Source: an uncultured Bacteroidaceae bacterium
GTDB taxonomy: Bacteria > Bacteroidota > Bacteroidia > Bacteroidales > Bacteroidaceae
DNA length: 54,060 nt
Reading direction: 5' to 3'
Assembly (NCBI GenBank): GCA_934394435.1
Contig: CAKRRN010000013.1
Location: 1-54,060, forward strand
Shown here in pieces: positions 24,930 to 35,200 of the stretch. Positions within the stretch are counted from its first letter, which is position 1; each line of letters begins with the position of its first letter. The notes under the pieces were generated by a model that did not search any database, was not told the DNA's origin, and saw only the letters and a list, made by a program, of their open reading frames with translations. The position numbers and the translations under genes are program-made.

Positions 24930-25005
24930 AAAGGAAAAATACAGATTGCCAGAGGTGAATATATCTTTTGCAGCTTGGCAAGAACCGAAAAAGATCATAA
25001 GCCTT

Positions 25006-25043
25006 AGCCCGAGGTCCCCTCAAAACAGGACTTCGGGCTTTTT
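25006..25043 (+). terminator. Terminator of the threonine operon
   Basis: A 12-bp stem, AGCCCGAGGTCC (25006-25017) with GGACTTCGGGCT (25028-25039), has one G-T pair and is followed by TTTTT. It lies 76 bp after thrC. Confidence 0.85.
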
Positions 25044-25059
25044 GGAATAGATTTGCAGA

Positions 25060-25637
25060 ATACGGCTCAGTAGGAATTTAGTGGGGATAGGCTAATAGAA
25101 GCAACCGTTTTTTACAAGTAAGAATGAATGGTGAGGAGTACAGTATGTATTAATCCAAATCGCTCATTAGATACTGATTCATATTAGTCTTTCTTCCGGC
25201 ATCTTGTTTTCATACGTGTCAAGGGCATAGTGGGCTATGTCACAAGACAAGTCTGGAAACAAGATGCCGGAAGAAAGGCTGATAGGGATTGGTAAGAACT
25301 ATCCATCAGCAGGAATGGGTTCTTTGTTTCGGTCTAATGACCGATTTGGGATTAAGTCATATTGATTTCCGTAGATACGTTTTCTCTGTGTATAAACTGT
25401 AAAAAGGTAGACGCACTATCCATCTTTATGAAACGGTAATAGTGGACCATTATAATAGCCCTTTTCTTTTTTTTCTAACTGGGAAAATATTTTTTTCCAA
25501 CTAGGGAAATAAACTGAGCCGTTTTCGTATGAATCTTATTATTATATCCTCTGTACAGACAAGCAAGCTGGCTTATAAGTACAGGTTATGTCTGTGAATC
25601 GTGTTCGAAACTCCCCTTGGCTTATCGGGTGAGCCCT
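25060..25637. repeat. Dispersed modular repeat, copy B
   Basis: A gene-free stretch built of modules shared with other copies. 25063-25150 resembles 46748-46840 (GCTCAGTAGGAATTTAGTGG). A large inverted pair, CTTTCTTCCGGCATCTTGTT and its complement, lies at 25191-25277. Bases 25243-25306 are identical over 64 bp to the reverse complement of 53981-54044. The palindrome TCGGTCTAATGACCGA lies at 25329-25344, the core from 25361 matches copies A and C, and the right inverted end is at 25611-25634. The 22-nt hairpin array and a recognisable left inverted end are absent, so this copy looks rearranged. Confidence 0.7.
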
Positions 25638-25746
25638 GACTACCATCAGAGAGCCTGTTGATGATAATTATAAGCTTGTTTGTGATAAAATGAAGCGTAA
25701 AACGTGTTTTGTGTGTGTAAAGTGTAAGTAAAAGAGTAAAAAATTG

Positions 25747-25755
25747 TAATTTTGC
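25747..25755 (+). promoter_or_regulatory. -7 box of the symporter gene (TAATTTTGC)
   Basis: TAATTTTGC lies 28 bp before the first ATG at 25784. Confidence 0.6.
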
Positions 25756-25783
25756 ACGCAGAAATCAAGAAAAAGATGAAAGA

Positions 25784-27226
25784 ATGATGGATGCTGTGCA
25801 AGATGTGCTGGTGAGTGTGAGTGATTGTCTGTGGACGTATGTGGTGACAGCGATACTTTGCTGTTGTGCGCTATACTTTACTTTACGTACGCGATTTGTG
25901 CAGTTTCGTCTCATAGGTGAGATGGTGCGTCTGCTTGTGTGTCCAGAGAAAGTACAGAAGGAGGATATTGGTCCCGATGAACTCTCGATGGAGGTACATG
26001 TAGAGGGTAGGATGAAGCATGTCTCATCTTTTCAGGCCTTTGTGGTGGCACTGGCAAGTCGTATTGGCACTGGTAATCTGGCTGGCGTGGCCACAGCCAT
26101 CAGCGTTGGTGGACCTGGAGCTGTGTTTTGGATGTGGATGCTGGCACTGTTGGGTGCTGCCACAGCTTTTGTGGAATCCACACTCGCACAGTTATACAAG
26201 CGTAAGGGCGCTACGTCTTATTATGGCGGACCTGCTTACTGCATGAAGTATGGCTTGGGCAAAGCATGGATGGGGACGGTGTTTGCTGTACTCTTGATTG
26301 TGACATTCGGCTTTGCCCAAAATTCCGTGCAGAGCAATACCATCTGTGCTGCGTGGGAAAAGGCGTTTGGTGTCGACCCCGCGGTGATGGGAGGAGTATT
26401 GATGCTGCTTACGCTTGTTATCATTTTCGGTGGAATCCAGCGTGTGGCCAAGTTCTCTTCTGTGGTGGTGCCCCTTATGGCTGTTGTTTATCTGGCTGTT
26501 GCCACGGGGGTGGTGCTGTGCAATATCACCCTCTTGCCCAGAGTGGTACGGATGATAGTGGAAAGTGCTTTTGGTATCCATCAGGCAGCAGGTGGCATGT
26601 TTGGCGTGATGGTGATGCAGGGCGTGAAGCGTGGTCTCTTTAGCAATGAGGCTGGTGAGGGCAGTACGCCCAACGCTGCCGCAGTAGCCAGCGTGAGTCA
26701 TCCAGTCAAGCAGGGACTGCTGCAGGCTCTGGGTGTGTTTACCGACACGCTGGTGGTGTGCAGTTGCACAGCCTTCATCATCCTGGTAAGTGGCGTGGAC
26801 GTGAAAGCCTCTACGGGCATACAGCTCACTCAGAATGCCTTGGTGCATGAGATAGGCAGTGTGGGCAATCCCTTTGTGGCTGTAGTCATCTTGATGTTTG
26901 CCTTCAGCAGCATTATTGGTAATTATTATTATGGCGAGACCAATGTACGCTACCTCATGCGTTCCAAATGGAGTATGACTATTTATCGTCTGGCTGTGGC
27001 AGCCATGGTGATGCTGGGTGGGGTAGTCACGCTCGACTTTGCCTGGAGTGTCTCAGATATCACCATGGCCATGCTCACGCTGTTCAATCTGGTGGCCATC
27101 GTGCTACTCTCTGGTCAAGCTGTATTCCTGCTCAACGACTATCGTCGTCAGAAAAGTGAGGGCAAGAACCCTGTATTTCACAAAGAACAGATGCCAAAGG
27201 TGGCCAGCAGGCTGGAGGCATGGTAA
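25784..27226 (+). CDS. Alanine (or glycine):cation symporter, AGCS family
   Basis: 480 residues with about ten hydrophobic segments, an inner-membrane protein that imports small neutral amino acids with sodium. Family signatures are clear: ALASRIGTGNLAGVATAIS (the substrate and sodium-binding region), GGPGAVFWMWMLALLGAATA, YYGGPAYCMKYGLGK and KRGLFSNEAGEGSTPNAAA. Length is in the normal 450-500 range. Tandem ATGs at 25784 and 25787 leave the exact start open by one codon. It has its own promoter and is not part of the adjacent B12 locus, which has its own promoter and riboswitch at 27294-27500. It could supply alanine or glycine as nitrogen sources; substrate preference cannot be read from sequence. 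Confidence 0.92.
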   Translation: MMDAVQDVLVSVSDCLWTYVVTAILCCCALYFTLRTRFVQFRLIGEMVRLLVCPEKVQKEDIGPDELSMEVHVEGRMKHVSSFQAFVVALASRIGTGNLAGVATAISVGGPGAVFWMWMLALLGAATAFVESTLAQLYKRKGATSYYGGPAYCMKYGLGKAWMGTVFAVLLIVTFGFAQNSVQSNTICAAWEKAFGVDPAVMGGVLMLLTLVIIFGGIQRVAKFSSVVVPLMAVVYLAVATGVVLCNITLLPRVVRMIVESAFGIHQAAGGMFGVMVMQGVKRGLFSNEAGEGSTPNAAAVASVSHPVKQGLLQALGVFTDTLVVCSCTAFIILVSGVDVKASTGIQLTQNALVHEIGSVGNPFVAVVILMFAFSSIIGNYYYGETNVRYLMRSKWSMTIYRLAVAAMVMLGGVVTLDFAWSVSDITMAMLTLFNLVAIVLLSGQAVFLLNDYRRQKSEGKNPVFHKEQMPKVASRLEAW

Positions 27227-27293
27227 GGGTTGATAGTTACTTACATGAGGAGATTTTCTTTAGATAAAAGTATTGTCCTATTTCTTTTTGACG

Positions 27294-27302
27294 TACCTTT
27301 GC
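27294..27302 (+). promoter_or_regulatory. -7 box of the B12 locus (TACCTTTGC)
   Basis: A perfect TACCTTTGC directly precedes the cobalamin riboswitch. A TTG about 20 bp upstream (27273) is at the usual -33 position. Confidence 0.7.
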
Positions 27303-27304
27303 AC

Positions 27305-27505
27305 GTGCAATAGGTTCTTGTCCTGCCTTGCGTGGGTAAGATTAAAAGGGAATGGGGTGAGATTCTCCAACAGTTCCCGCTGCTGTGAGTTCCAGCATTC
27401 TTCCGTGAAGTGAAGATGCGAGGGTTTTGCTGCAAAGTCACTGGCCAAAAGGTTGGGAAGACGGTAAGACCTGGGATAAGTCAGAAGACCTGCCATTGCC
27501 CAATC
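27305..27505 (+). promoter_or_regulatory. Cobalamin (adenosylcobalamin-type) riboswitch
   Basis: The leader of the B12 locus holds the conserved cobalamin aptamer elements in order: AATAGGTT (27309), GGGTAAGATTAAAAGGGAAT (27334-27353) and GGTGAGATTCTCCAACAG (27356-27373), CCGCTGCTGTGA (27377-27388), GTCACTGGCCAAAAGG followed by TTGGGAAGACGG (27437-27464), and the B12 box AAGTCAGAAGACCTGCC (27478-27494). It lies in front of btuB, as expected for repression of B12 uptake genes when cobalamin is plentiful. About 225 nt separate the B12 box from the btuB ATG, longer than usual for direct ribosome-site masking. The expression platform is probably the region just after 27495 with CGGTTGTGAAGTCTGCGGG. 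Confidence 0.88.
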
Positions 27506-27729
27506 GGTTGTGAAGTCTGCGGGTAACGGACGGTGCGAAGAAGGAAAAGTTATGAGATTTGTTTTCTTGATAACAAGGGAATAAATCGGTTGCTTGTGTT
27601 GACGCATTTCTACTACGACTGGTTGGTATATATGATAATTCGGCCGCCAGAATTGTGGGAGAAATGTTTTTTTTGATAGTCCCACATAGGCCATGCATCT
27701 ATAATGATACGTAAGGAACGCATAAGAAG

Positions 27730-29787
27730 ATGATGACCATAAGTGAAAAAACGTGTAGAAAACTATTTGCCTTTGCCACATGTGCCATACTCTTGGCAAT
27801 CCCCTGCTGTGCGCAGGAGGTTTCTGGAAAGGGTGAGGCAGAGGAAGATTCCATATTTAATTATCACGAACTGAAAGGTGTGACCGTGACGGCTGAGCGT
27901 CAGCATGGCATCATACCATCGCAGCAATTAAGCGGCAAGGAGCTCGAACGCCTAAATGGCTTGAATGTAGCGGATGCTCTACGCTTCTTTGCTGGCGTGC
28001 AGTTGAAGGATTATGGAGGTGTGGGAGGTATAAAGACCATCAATATCCGCAGTATGGGTACTAACCACGTGGGGGTGTTTTATGACGGTATTCAGTTGTC
28101 TAACGCCCAGAACGGACAAGTGGACCTGGGCATGTTCTCTCTGGACAACGTACAGACCATCTCGCTCTACAACGGGCAGAAAAGCGAAATATTCCAGTCG
28201 GCTAAGGATTTTAACTCAGCAGGATCTGTATATATGTGGACTCGCAGACCCACCTTTGATGAGGGACAGGCGTATCACTTGAAGGCCAAGTTGCGGGCTG
28301 GTTCCTTTGGGCTGGTAAACCCTTCTGTATTGTTTGAGCTAAAACTTTCCGAACGCGTGTCTGCATCCTTTAGTGGCGAATGGCTTTCGAGCAACGGCAA
28401 GTACAAGTTTCGATACAGGAGAAAAGCCGTGATGACGGACGAGATTATGTATGACACCACAGCCACCAGACAGAATGGTGACATACGTGCCACACGTATG
28501 GAAGGAGCTCTCTTCGGCACTTTTAGCGGAAACGGCAAGTGGATGGCAAAGGTTTACAACTACACCTCGGAGCGCGGAGTGCCAGGCGCAATTGTAAATA
28601 ATGTGTGGCGGCGTGGTGAACGTATCGGTGACAACAACTCCTTTATGCAGGCAAGTGTAGAAAAGGACTTTACGTCTAAATACCATGCGAGGCTGATGGG
28701 AAAATATGCCTATTATCTTACCAAGTATGTGAATAAGGATACCACGGTCATGATGATAGACAATGTGTATAAGCAGAAGGAACTGTATCTTTCAACCACA
28801 CACCAGTATAACATCACCCGATGGTGGGATGCATCGGCTTCTTATGACGTACAGTGGAATGACATGGATGCCGATATGTATGGGTTTGTCTATCCAACCA
28901 GATGGCACCACTTCCTCTCCGTTGCCACAGCAGTTAATCTGGGTGCGTTCAAGATGCAGGGAAGTGTGGTGTTCAATCATATCAATGACCGTACCAAACT
29001 GGCAGAGTCTCCTGGAAACAAGTCTGTCTGGACTCCTGCCGTGTTTGCTTCGTGGAGACCTTTCCATGAGATAGGACTCCAACTGAGAGCTTTTGCCAAA
29101 AGAAGTTTCCGTATGCCCACTTTCAACGACCTTTATTATGCCGAGATGGGCAACTCAAAGCTACGTCCCGAATACGTGAATCAGTACGACGTGGGGCTTG
29201 CCTACAAGACACGACGTCATCTGTCGGGCGTGTTTACCGACTTCAGTCTTACAGCCGATGGTTACAAGAATTTTGTGACAGATAAGATAGTGGCTTATCC
29301 CAAGGGAGCTCAGTTCCGCTGGACCATGCTCAACTTGGGCAAGGTGCACATTACGGGAGTGGATGCAACTATGGGACTTACGCTGCAACCTATGCGTGAG
29401 TTCTTTCTCACCACCAAGCTACAGTATACTTACCAGAAGGCTATTGATGTGACCAATCCTGCCGACACTTACTACCGCGACCAGATACCTTACATACCCT
29501 GGCATAGTGGTTCTGTCATCGCACAAGCCTCTTGGCACGATTGGGCTGTCAACTACTCATGGATTTATACAGGAGAGCGTTACAACCAGCAGGAGAACAT
29601 CGTATACAACCACACGCAGCCCTGGTACACCAGTGACATTTCTCTCTCGAAGACTTTCCGCTGGAGTAAATATGTAGCTAAGGCACAACTGGAGGTCAAC
29701 AACCTCCTCTCGCAAGACTATGACGTGATACTCAACTATCCGATGCCCAAGCGCAACTATCGTATCACACTCAGCATAGAACTATAG
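27730..29787 (+). CDS. btuB: TonB-dependent cobalamin receptor, BtuB-like
   Basis: 685 residues, an outer-membrane barrel that imports cobalamin or other corrinoids using TonB energy. A signal peptide (FAFATCAILLAIPCCA) is followed by the plug domain: VTVTAERQHGIIPSQQLSG, GLNVADALRFFAGVQLKDYG, INIRSMGTNHVGVFYDGIQL. After about residue 150 the sequence alternates like a 22-strand barrel and ends in a typical C-terminal strand (YRITLSIEL). Length is shorter than SusC-type receptors and similar to BtuB, and there is no SusC N-terminal extension. The cobalamin riboswitch upstream and the BtuG-like gene two bases after its stop support the substrate call. Tandem ATGs occur at 27730 and 27733. Confidence 0.88.
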   Translation: MMTISEKTCRKLFAFATCAILLAIPCCAQEVSGKGEAEEDSIFNYHELKGVTVTAERQHGIIPSQQLSGKELERLNGLNVADALRFFAGVQLKDYGGVGGIKTINIRSMGTNHVGVFYDGIQLSNAQNGQVDLGMFSLDNVQTISLYNGQKSEIFQSAKDFNSAGSVYMWTRRPTFDEGQAYHLKAKLRAGSFGLVNPSVLFELKLSERVSASFSGEWLSSNGKYKFRYRRKAVMTDEIMYDTTATRQNGDIRATRMEGALFGTFSGNGKWMAKVYNYTSERGVPGAIVNNVWRRGERIGDNNSFMQASVEKDFTSKYHARLMGKYAYYLTKYVNKDTTVMMIDNVYKQKELYLSTTHQYNITRWWDASASYDVQWNDMDADMYGFVYPTRWHHFLSVATAVNLGAFKMQGSVVFNHINDRTKLAESPGNKSVWTPAVFASWRPFHEIGLQLRAFAKRSFRMPTFNDLYYAEMGNSKLRPEYVNQYDVGLAYKTRRHLSGVFTDFSLTADGYKNFVTDKIVAYPKGAQFRWTMLNLGKVHITGVDATMGLTLQPMREFFLTTKLQYTYQKAIDVTNPADTYYRDQIPYIPWHSGSVIAQASWHDWAVNYSWIYTGERYNQQENIVYNHTQPWYTSDISLSKTFRWSKYVAKAQLEVNNLLSQDYDVILNYPMPKRNYRITLSIEL

Positions 29788-29788
29788 A

Positions 29789-30946
29789 ATGCATAAGATG
29801 AGAAAAGTTCTGCCCTATATATATATAATGTGTGTGCTCCTTGCTGCTTGCCGCGAGGATGAGGTGGTGGTGCCTACCGAGTACGAACTAATCCCCAGTC
29901 TGATACATGCGGGGCAGCAGGTGAAGGGGATGTACTTGCTCAACGAGGGCAACATGGGTAGCAACAAGTGTACGCTTGACTATGTGGATTATGTACAGGG
30001 CTATTATGTGCGTAACCTCTATGCCGAACGCAATCCTACGGTTATCAAGGAGTTGGGCGATGTTGGCAACGACATACAGCAGTATGGTTCCAGAATCTAT
30101 GTGGTGGTCAACTGTTCCAACAAGATAGAGATACTGGATGCACGTACGGCACGAAGGATAGGACAGGTCAACATCCCCAACGTTCGCTATGTGCGTTTCC
30201 ACCGTGGTTATGCTTATGCTACTTCCTATGTGGGTCCTGTGCAACTCAATAATCCTAATGCGGTGCAGGGAGCCGTGTATAAGATTGACACTCTGAGCAT
30301 GAAAGCTGTGGCTAAGTGTACAGTGGGATTCCAGCCTGACGAGCTATGTGTCTTGGGGCAGTACATCTATGTGGCTAATTCAGGAGGCTATATGGCTCCC
30401 AACTATGATAATACGGTATCTGTGATAGAGCTGGAGGGCTTCAAGCAGGTAGAGAAGATACCTGTGGCCATCAACCTGCATCATATCAAAGCCGATTCCG
30501 AGGGAAAACTGTGGGTGACCTCGCGTGGCGACTACCAAGGCATACACTCCAAGATGTTTGTGCTCTCCAAGAAGAAGGGACGCAATGAGATGCAAGTCAC
30601 CGATACGCTGGACATTCCCTGCTCCAACTTCTGTATCAGTGGTGACTCCCTCTATTACTACTCCACAGAGTGGAACAACTACACACAGAAGAACTCTATC
30701 ACCTATGGCATCATCAACACCCACACCAAGCAGCAGGTGAGCAACCGATTCATCACGGACGGTACGGAAAAGGATATCACCATCCCCTATGGTATCAATA
30801 TCCATCCCGAAACGCATGATATTTATGTGACGGATGCCAAGAACTATGTGTCGAGTGGTGTATTGCATTGCTATGGCAAGGATGGAGTGAGGAAATGGAG
30901 TGTGCGTACGGGAGACATTCCTGCCCATATGTGTTTTGTGAAATGA
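29789..30946 (+). CDS. btuG: BtuG-like surface lipoprotein (beta-propeller, B12 capture)
   Basis: 385 residues with a lipoprotein signal peptide; the lipobox LLAAC gives a lipidated Cys near residue 21, so it should be anchored in the outer membrane. An internal ATG at 29798 is an alternative start. The mature part is a YncE/DUF5074-type beta-propeller: repeated blades such as GMYLLNEGNMGSNKCTLDYV, VVVNCSNKIEILDARTARRI, GFQPDELCVLGQYIYVANSG and VWVTSR-like strands (KLWVTSRGDYQG). BtuG proteins of Bacteroides are surface propellers that bind corrinoids very tightly and hand them to BtuB (established for B. thetaiotaomicron BtuG2). Position directly after btuB, under the riboswitch, supports the same role. 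Its stop overlaps the next start (ATGA at 30943-30946). Confidence 0.82.
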   Translation: MHKMRKVLPYIYIMCVLLAACREDEVVVPTEYELIPSLIHAGQQVKGMYLLNEGNMGSNKCTLDYVDYVQGYYVRNLYAERNPTVIKELGDVGNDIQQYGSRIYVVVNCSNKIEILDARTARRIGQVNIPNVRYVRFHRGYAYATSYVGPVQLNNPNAVQGAVYKIDTLSMKAVAKCTVGFQPDELCVLGQYIYVANSGGYMAPNYDNTVSVIELEGFKQVEKIPVAINLHHIKADSEGKLWVTSRGDYQGIHSKMFVLSKKKGRNEMQVTDTLDIPCSNFCISGDSLYYYSTEWNNYTQKNSITYGIINTHTKQQVSNRFITDGTEKDITIPYGINIHPETHDIYVTDAKNYVSSGVLHCYGKDGVRKWSVRTGDIPAHMCFVK

Positions 30947-32232
30947 TTAGAGCGATTGGTTCTGAATACTCAATGACTGGGATAATGAAAATGGAAAGAG
31001 AGAAGGCTTGGTTCGCACTGTCGGTCATCTTGCTGATAGTATGCCTTACAGCCTGTAGAGATAATATCGAGGATGTCTCGTCTGGACTTAACAGCTATTA
31101 CTACATAGAGCGCATGCGAAAGTTGCGTCTTGCACCTGCATATGAAGGAAAATCCTACAGATGGATTTTGAAAACGGAGGATGGGCGTGACTCTCTTCTC
31201 TCCACAGAACGTGATTACGTCTTCCTGGCAGAGAAGGAGGGTACGTATAATATCACGTTTACTTTGGACGACGGACTCCGTGGCTACAAACATTCCTTTC
31301 CTATTACCGTAGTACATGAAGATACCGAGTACAGCCCCTATACGGCCAAGGTTTATGAGTATCGTCCTGCTCCAGGACAGTTTGTCAATACCATGCCCCT
31401 CTATGAGAATGGCGATACCGAGGAGACCATGCGTCAGAAGGCTGAGGACGACCTGGTCAATGACGTGATGATTACACTTGGTTCGTATGGCGGTTATGTC
31501 ACTTTCGGGTTTGACCACACGGTTGTCAACGTTCCAGGGGAGAAGGACTTCTATATTAAGGGTAATTCATTCTACAGCGATGTGCCAGCCTACAAAGATA
31601 TGAAAGGCGGTTCAGCGGAACCTGGCATCGTGATGGTGGCATTCGACAGAAACTGTAATGGTAAGGCTGATGATGACGAATGGTATGAGTTGGCAGGTAG
31701 CGAGTATTACAAGCCTACGACGCTTAAAGGTTATGAGATCACATACCAACGTCCCGACAAGAACCATAAGCCCATTAAGGATGTCACGGGTGTGCTGACA
31801 GATACCCTGTACATCCCTTGGAAAGATAACCGAGGTGGAAGTGGTTATGTGGCAAAGAACATGTATCACACGCAGAACTATTATCCTGAGTGGATTAAAG
31901 AGGACGAGATGAAGTTTTCAGGAAGCTTATTGCCGCAGAATGGGTTTGACGAAAGCCATCGGGGGAGTTATTATGTGCTTTATGCCTATCCTTGGGGATA
32001 TGTAGACAATCACCCCAATGCGGAGCAAGACCTCTGTTCCTTCGATATTTCCTGGGCTGTAGATAAGCAGGGTAACCCTGTGCATCTGCCAGGGGTCGAT
32101 TTTATCAGGGTCTATACGGGAGTGAGGCAATATTGCGGATGGATAGGAGAGACTTCCACGGAGGTGGCAAGGGCGCAAGACTTGCACATGGACGTGAAGC
32201 CCTCTGTGCCAGATGATCCCTTGGGAGATTAA
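30943..32232 (+). CDS. PKD-like surface lipoprotein of the B12 locus
   Basis: 429 residues if started at ATG 30943, which overlaps the btuG stop. ATGs at 30973, 30985 and 30991 are alternatives, and MKMEREKAW at 30985 gives a more usual signal peptide. The lipobox LTAC marks an outer-membrane lipoprotein. Residues about 55-130 read as a PKD- or Ig-like domain (YRWILKTEDGRDSLLSTERD, FTLDDGLRGYKHSFPITVV). The larger C-terminal part begins YTAKVYEYRPAPGQFVNTMP and includes GSYGGYVTFGFDHTV, VAFDRNCNGKADDDEWYELA and QYCGWIGETSTEVARA. Similar proteins accompany BtuB/BtuG in Bacteroidetes; a family of B12-binding surface lipoproteins called BtuH is known from such loci, but I cannot say that this is one. 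A role in binding corrinoids or protein-bound B12 is inferred from context. Confidence 0.7.
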   Translation: MIRAIGSEYSMTGIMKMEREKAWFALSVILLIVCLTACRDNIEDVSSGLNSYYYIERMRKLRLAPAYEGKSYRWILKTEDGRDSLLSTERDYVFLAEKEGTYNITFTLDDGLRGYKHSFPITVVHEDTEYSPYTAKVYEYRPAPGQFVNTMPLYENGDTEETMRQKAEDDLVNDVMITLGSYGGYVTFGFDHTVVNVPGEKDFYIKGNSFYSDVPAYKDMKGGSAEPGIVMVAFDRNCNGKADDDEWYELAGSEYYKPTTLKGYEITYQRPDKNHKPIKDVTGVLTDTLYIPWKDNRGGSGYVAKNMYHTQNYYPEWIKEDEMKFSGSLLPQNGFDESHRGSYYVLYAYPWGYVDNHPNAEQDLCSFDISWAVDKQGNPVHLPGVDFIRVYTGVRQYCGWIGETSTEVARAQDLHMDVKPSVPDDPLGD

Positions 32233-32286
32233 GAGAGAGAAAGAGAACAATTCACATACATATAACTAATTAAAAACATTTCTGAG

Positions 32287-35200
32287 ATGAGAAAGATTTA
32301 CTCTTTTATGCTGATGCTTCTGTGTGCGACGGTGTCGTTTGCACAGATGCGTGTGCAGGGTGTGCTGCGTCAAGACGTGGCTATGCACTCAGAGCCTACC
32401 AGCGGTGGTTCAAAGGTGGACTTCCAGAAAATCAACTTCTGGGTGGGAGAAGGACCGAACGAGTCCGCACTGGTTGTTAAGTTCAATGATGGCACAAGCA
32501 CCAATGCTTACGTTTGGGGTTATAAGTGGAACAAAAAGAGAGAAAAAGCCACAGGTGAAAGCATGTTTCGCGCTATTGCCAAGGCAGACCCACGTCTGGT
32601 GCTCTTCACCCAAAAGACAAACATGGGCAGTACCTTGTGCGGTGCGGGATATTATCCCGATGGCAATGTACTGGATGGGGTTCGTTTTGATACAGAGGCC
32701 TTTTCCGACAACCGCATCAGTTTCGGCTATGATGCCATCAAGAGTGCCAATCTCGGTCAGAATTCCTACCCAGGCAAGGACAATGCCATCACCATGGCTG
32801 CCAATGCCATTGAGGAAGCTAAGACCACAGGCATTCTGGAGCATCCGTTCAACAGCACTACCTATGGCTATGCCGCTTACGATTATGACTATTGGAAGAC
32901 CAACAGCACTAAGGGTACTTGGCGTGCAGCTTGGTATGATGGCTACTGGAGCTACTGGATGACAGACGATGCCACAAAAGACTATACATATTCAAGTTAT
33001 GGTTTTTCCAATAGGGAATTGGAAAATGGTTCTGTTGATGCTTGGTCTTTCGTGTCAGACATGAGCAACTGGTACAGTGCCGACATGAACAATGCTGAGC
33101 TTGTGTATATGCAGCCCACATCCACACAGGTAGCCCAGGTGAAAAGGCTGGCAGAGGAAGGCACAGCCACTCCTACGGTCTATACCATCACCAGTCCTGC
33201 GGAAATCAATGCTCTTTTGGAAAGCGATGACTTTATCGAAGGCTCAACCATCAAGTTTAGCGATGACTTAAAAGGTAAGGAGGTGAGCGACGATATGCCC
33301 GATTCTTATTGTGAGATACTAAAGCCTGTTGTGATAGATGGTAATGGAGTGATTCTAACTGGTGGGGTCACATTCGAAGTTTATACTAAGACTGGCAGCG
33401 TGACAATGCGCAATATGACAATCAAGAACAATTCAGAGGGTTGCATCATATACGCTAGTGATGCTCTTTCTCTCCACATTGAAAACTGCAACTTTGAGAA
33501 CGGTGACACGCAGGGGTACGCTGGAATTGTCGCGGTAGACCAAGACAGACTTGTTCCCATGGACTTGAGTGTCTCTGGATGTGTGTTCGCTAATTGCATG
33601 GGAAGGAAAGGTGACGGGATACTAAAAATCAAGGCATTCCCATCTGAAAATGACGAGGAGGCTGCTGAGAAACCCTTGTTTACAGCATCTGTCACCTCAT
33701 GTACATTCGTTAATAACGAAGGAAAAAAGGACATTGTCGTTGTCTATAATAGACCTATAACTCGCTTTGCCAATAATGTGATAGAAAACAATAAGTGTGT
33801 TTTAGAGAGTGCCAAGGACCTTGTGTTCCCCAATGAGGCTCCTACCACACGCGTGGCTCTGGTGGGCTATAATGTTATTAAGGGAACTGTCAACGAGACG
33901 GTCGTGCCAACGGAGACTGACGTTGTTAATGCTGAACAGGCTGATAACTTGGTGCTTACGGACGGTGAGTATGTGGTGTCGCCCACAGGTGCTGCTTACA
34001 ATCATCTGCCTGCCAATACGGTGATAGAAGGCATTACTTTCCCAGAGAAGGATATTCGGGGTGAAACGATAGACTATACCAAGAATACCCATAGTGGTGC
34101 TTGCCAGAAGGTGGCAGAGAGCGAAAGCGATTACTCCAACGGAGTGTTCATCGTCAACGAGGACTGGTATGGTCATCAGAACTCTACCATCAATTTCTTG
34201 ACCAACGAAGGTGAGTGGGTGTATCGTGTCGTTCAGAAAGAGAATCCTGGGGTAGAATTGGGATGTACTGCTCAATATGGTCAGATTTATGGCGATAAAT
34301 TCTATGTAATGTCTAAGCAGGAAAAAGACCCAGCGGCATCAGTTGTTGGCGGTCGCATCAATATCCTTGATGCCAAAACCATGAAGATGGAGAAGCAAAT
34401 TCAGACAATCTCTACAGACAAGAACGGCAGTAGTAATGCAGACGGACGTGCTTTCCTTGGCGTGGATGAGCATAAGGGCTATGTGGGTACAAGCAACGGC
34501 ATTTTTATTCTTGATCTTAACAGTCAGGAAATAACAGGTCGTGTGGAAGGCACTGAAAATGGTGCCAGCTCTGCTTACGAACAGCTTTATGGTGGACAAA
34601 TCGGTAATATGGTTCGCGTGAACGACCGAGTGTTTGCTGTTCACCAGAAGAATGGTCTTCTTGTTATTGATGCCAATACAGACAAGGTGGAACAAGTTAT
34701 CACCGCGCCAGAGGGATGGGGCTTTGGCTCTGTTGTCCTTTCTAAGGACGGAAACCTCTGGCTTAGTGTGGCAGACCCATCTGGCTCAGGAATGGCAGAC
34801 AACAGAATTGTCAGAGTGGATCCCAATACATTGGAGCAGTCTGTAATCGAAATGCCTGAGGGTATCTATGGTCCTTCCAACTCTTGGTACGCCTGGACTC
34901 CAGACTGCTTCTGCGCAAGCAATCAGAAGAATGTACTCTATTGGAACGGTGGTGAAAATTCATGGTTCAGCAACTATGCTATCTATAAGTATGACATTGA
35001 CACCAACACGTTCTCCAAGTATCTTGACTATACTGATGCTGAGGACGGCTATTACATCTATGGTTGCTCATTCCGTGTAGATCCTGTAAGCGATGATGCG
35101 TACGTTAGCTTGTTCAAGGGATTTGGTGATCCCACTTATGTGGTGCGTAAGTATGATGCAGAGGGTAAGCAACTGGCTGAGTATCCAATGATTTCTAATT

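Noticed and set aside
30380..30928. 182-codon minus-strand frame inside btuG
   Set aside because: Antisense to a gene with a clear propeller repeat; no promoter or motif.
31612..32250. Minus-strand frames inside the PKD-like lipoprotein gene
   Set aside because: Shadows of the coding strand without independent evidence.
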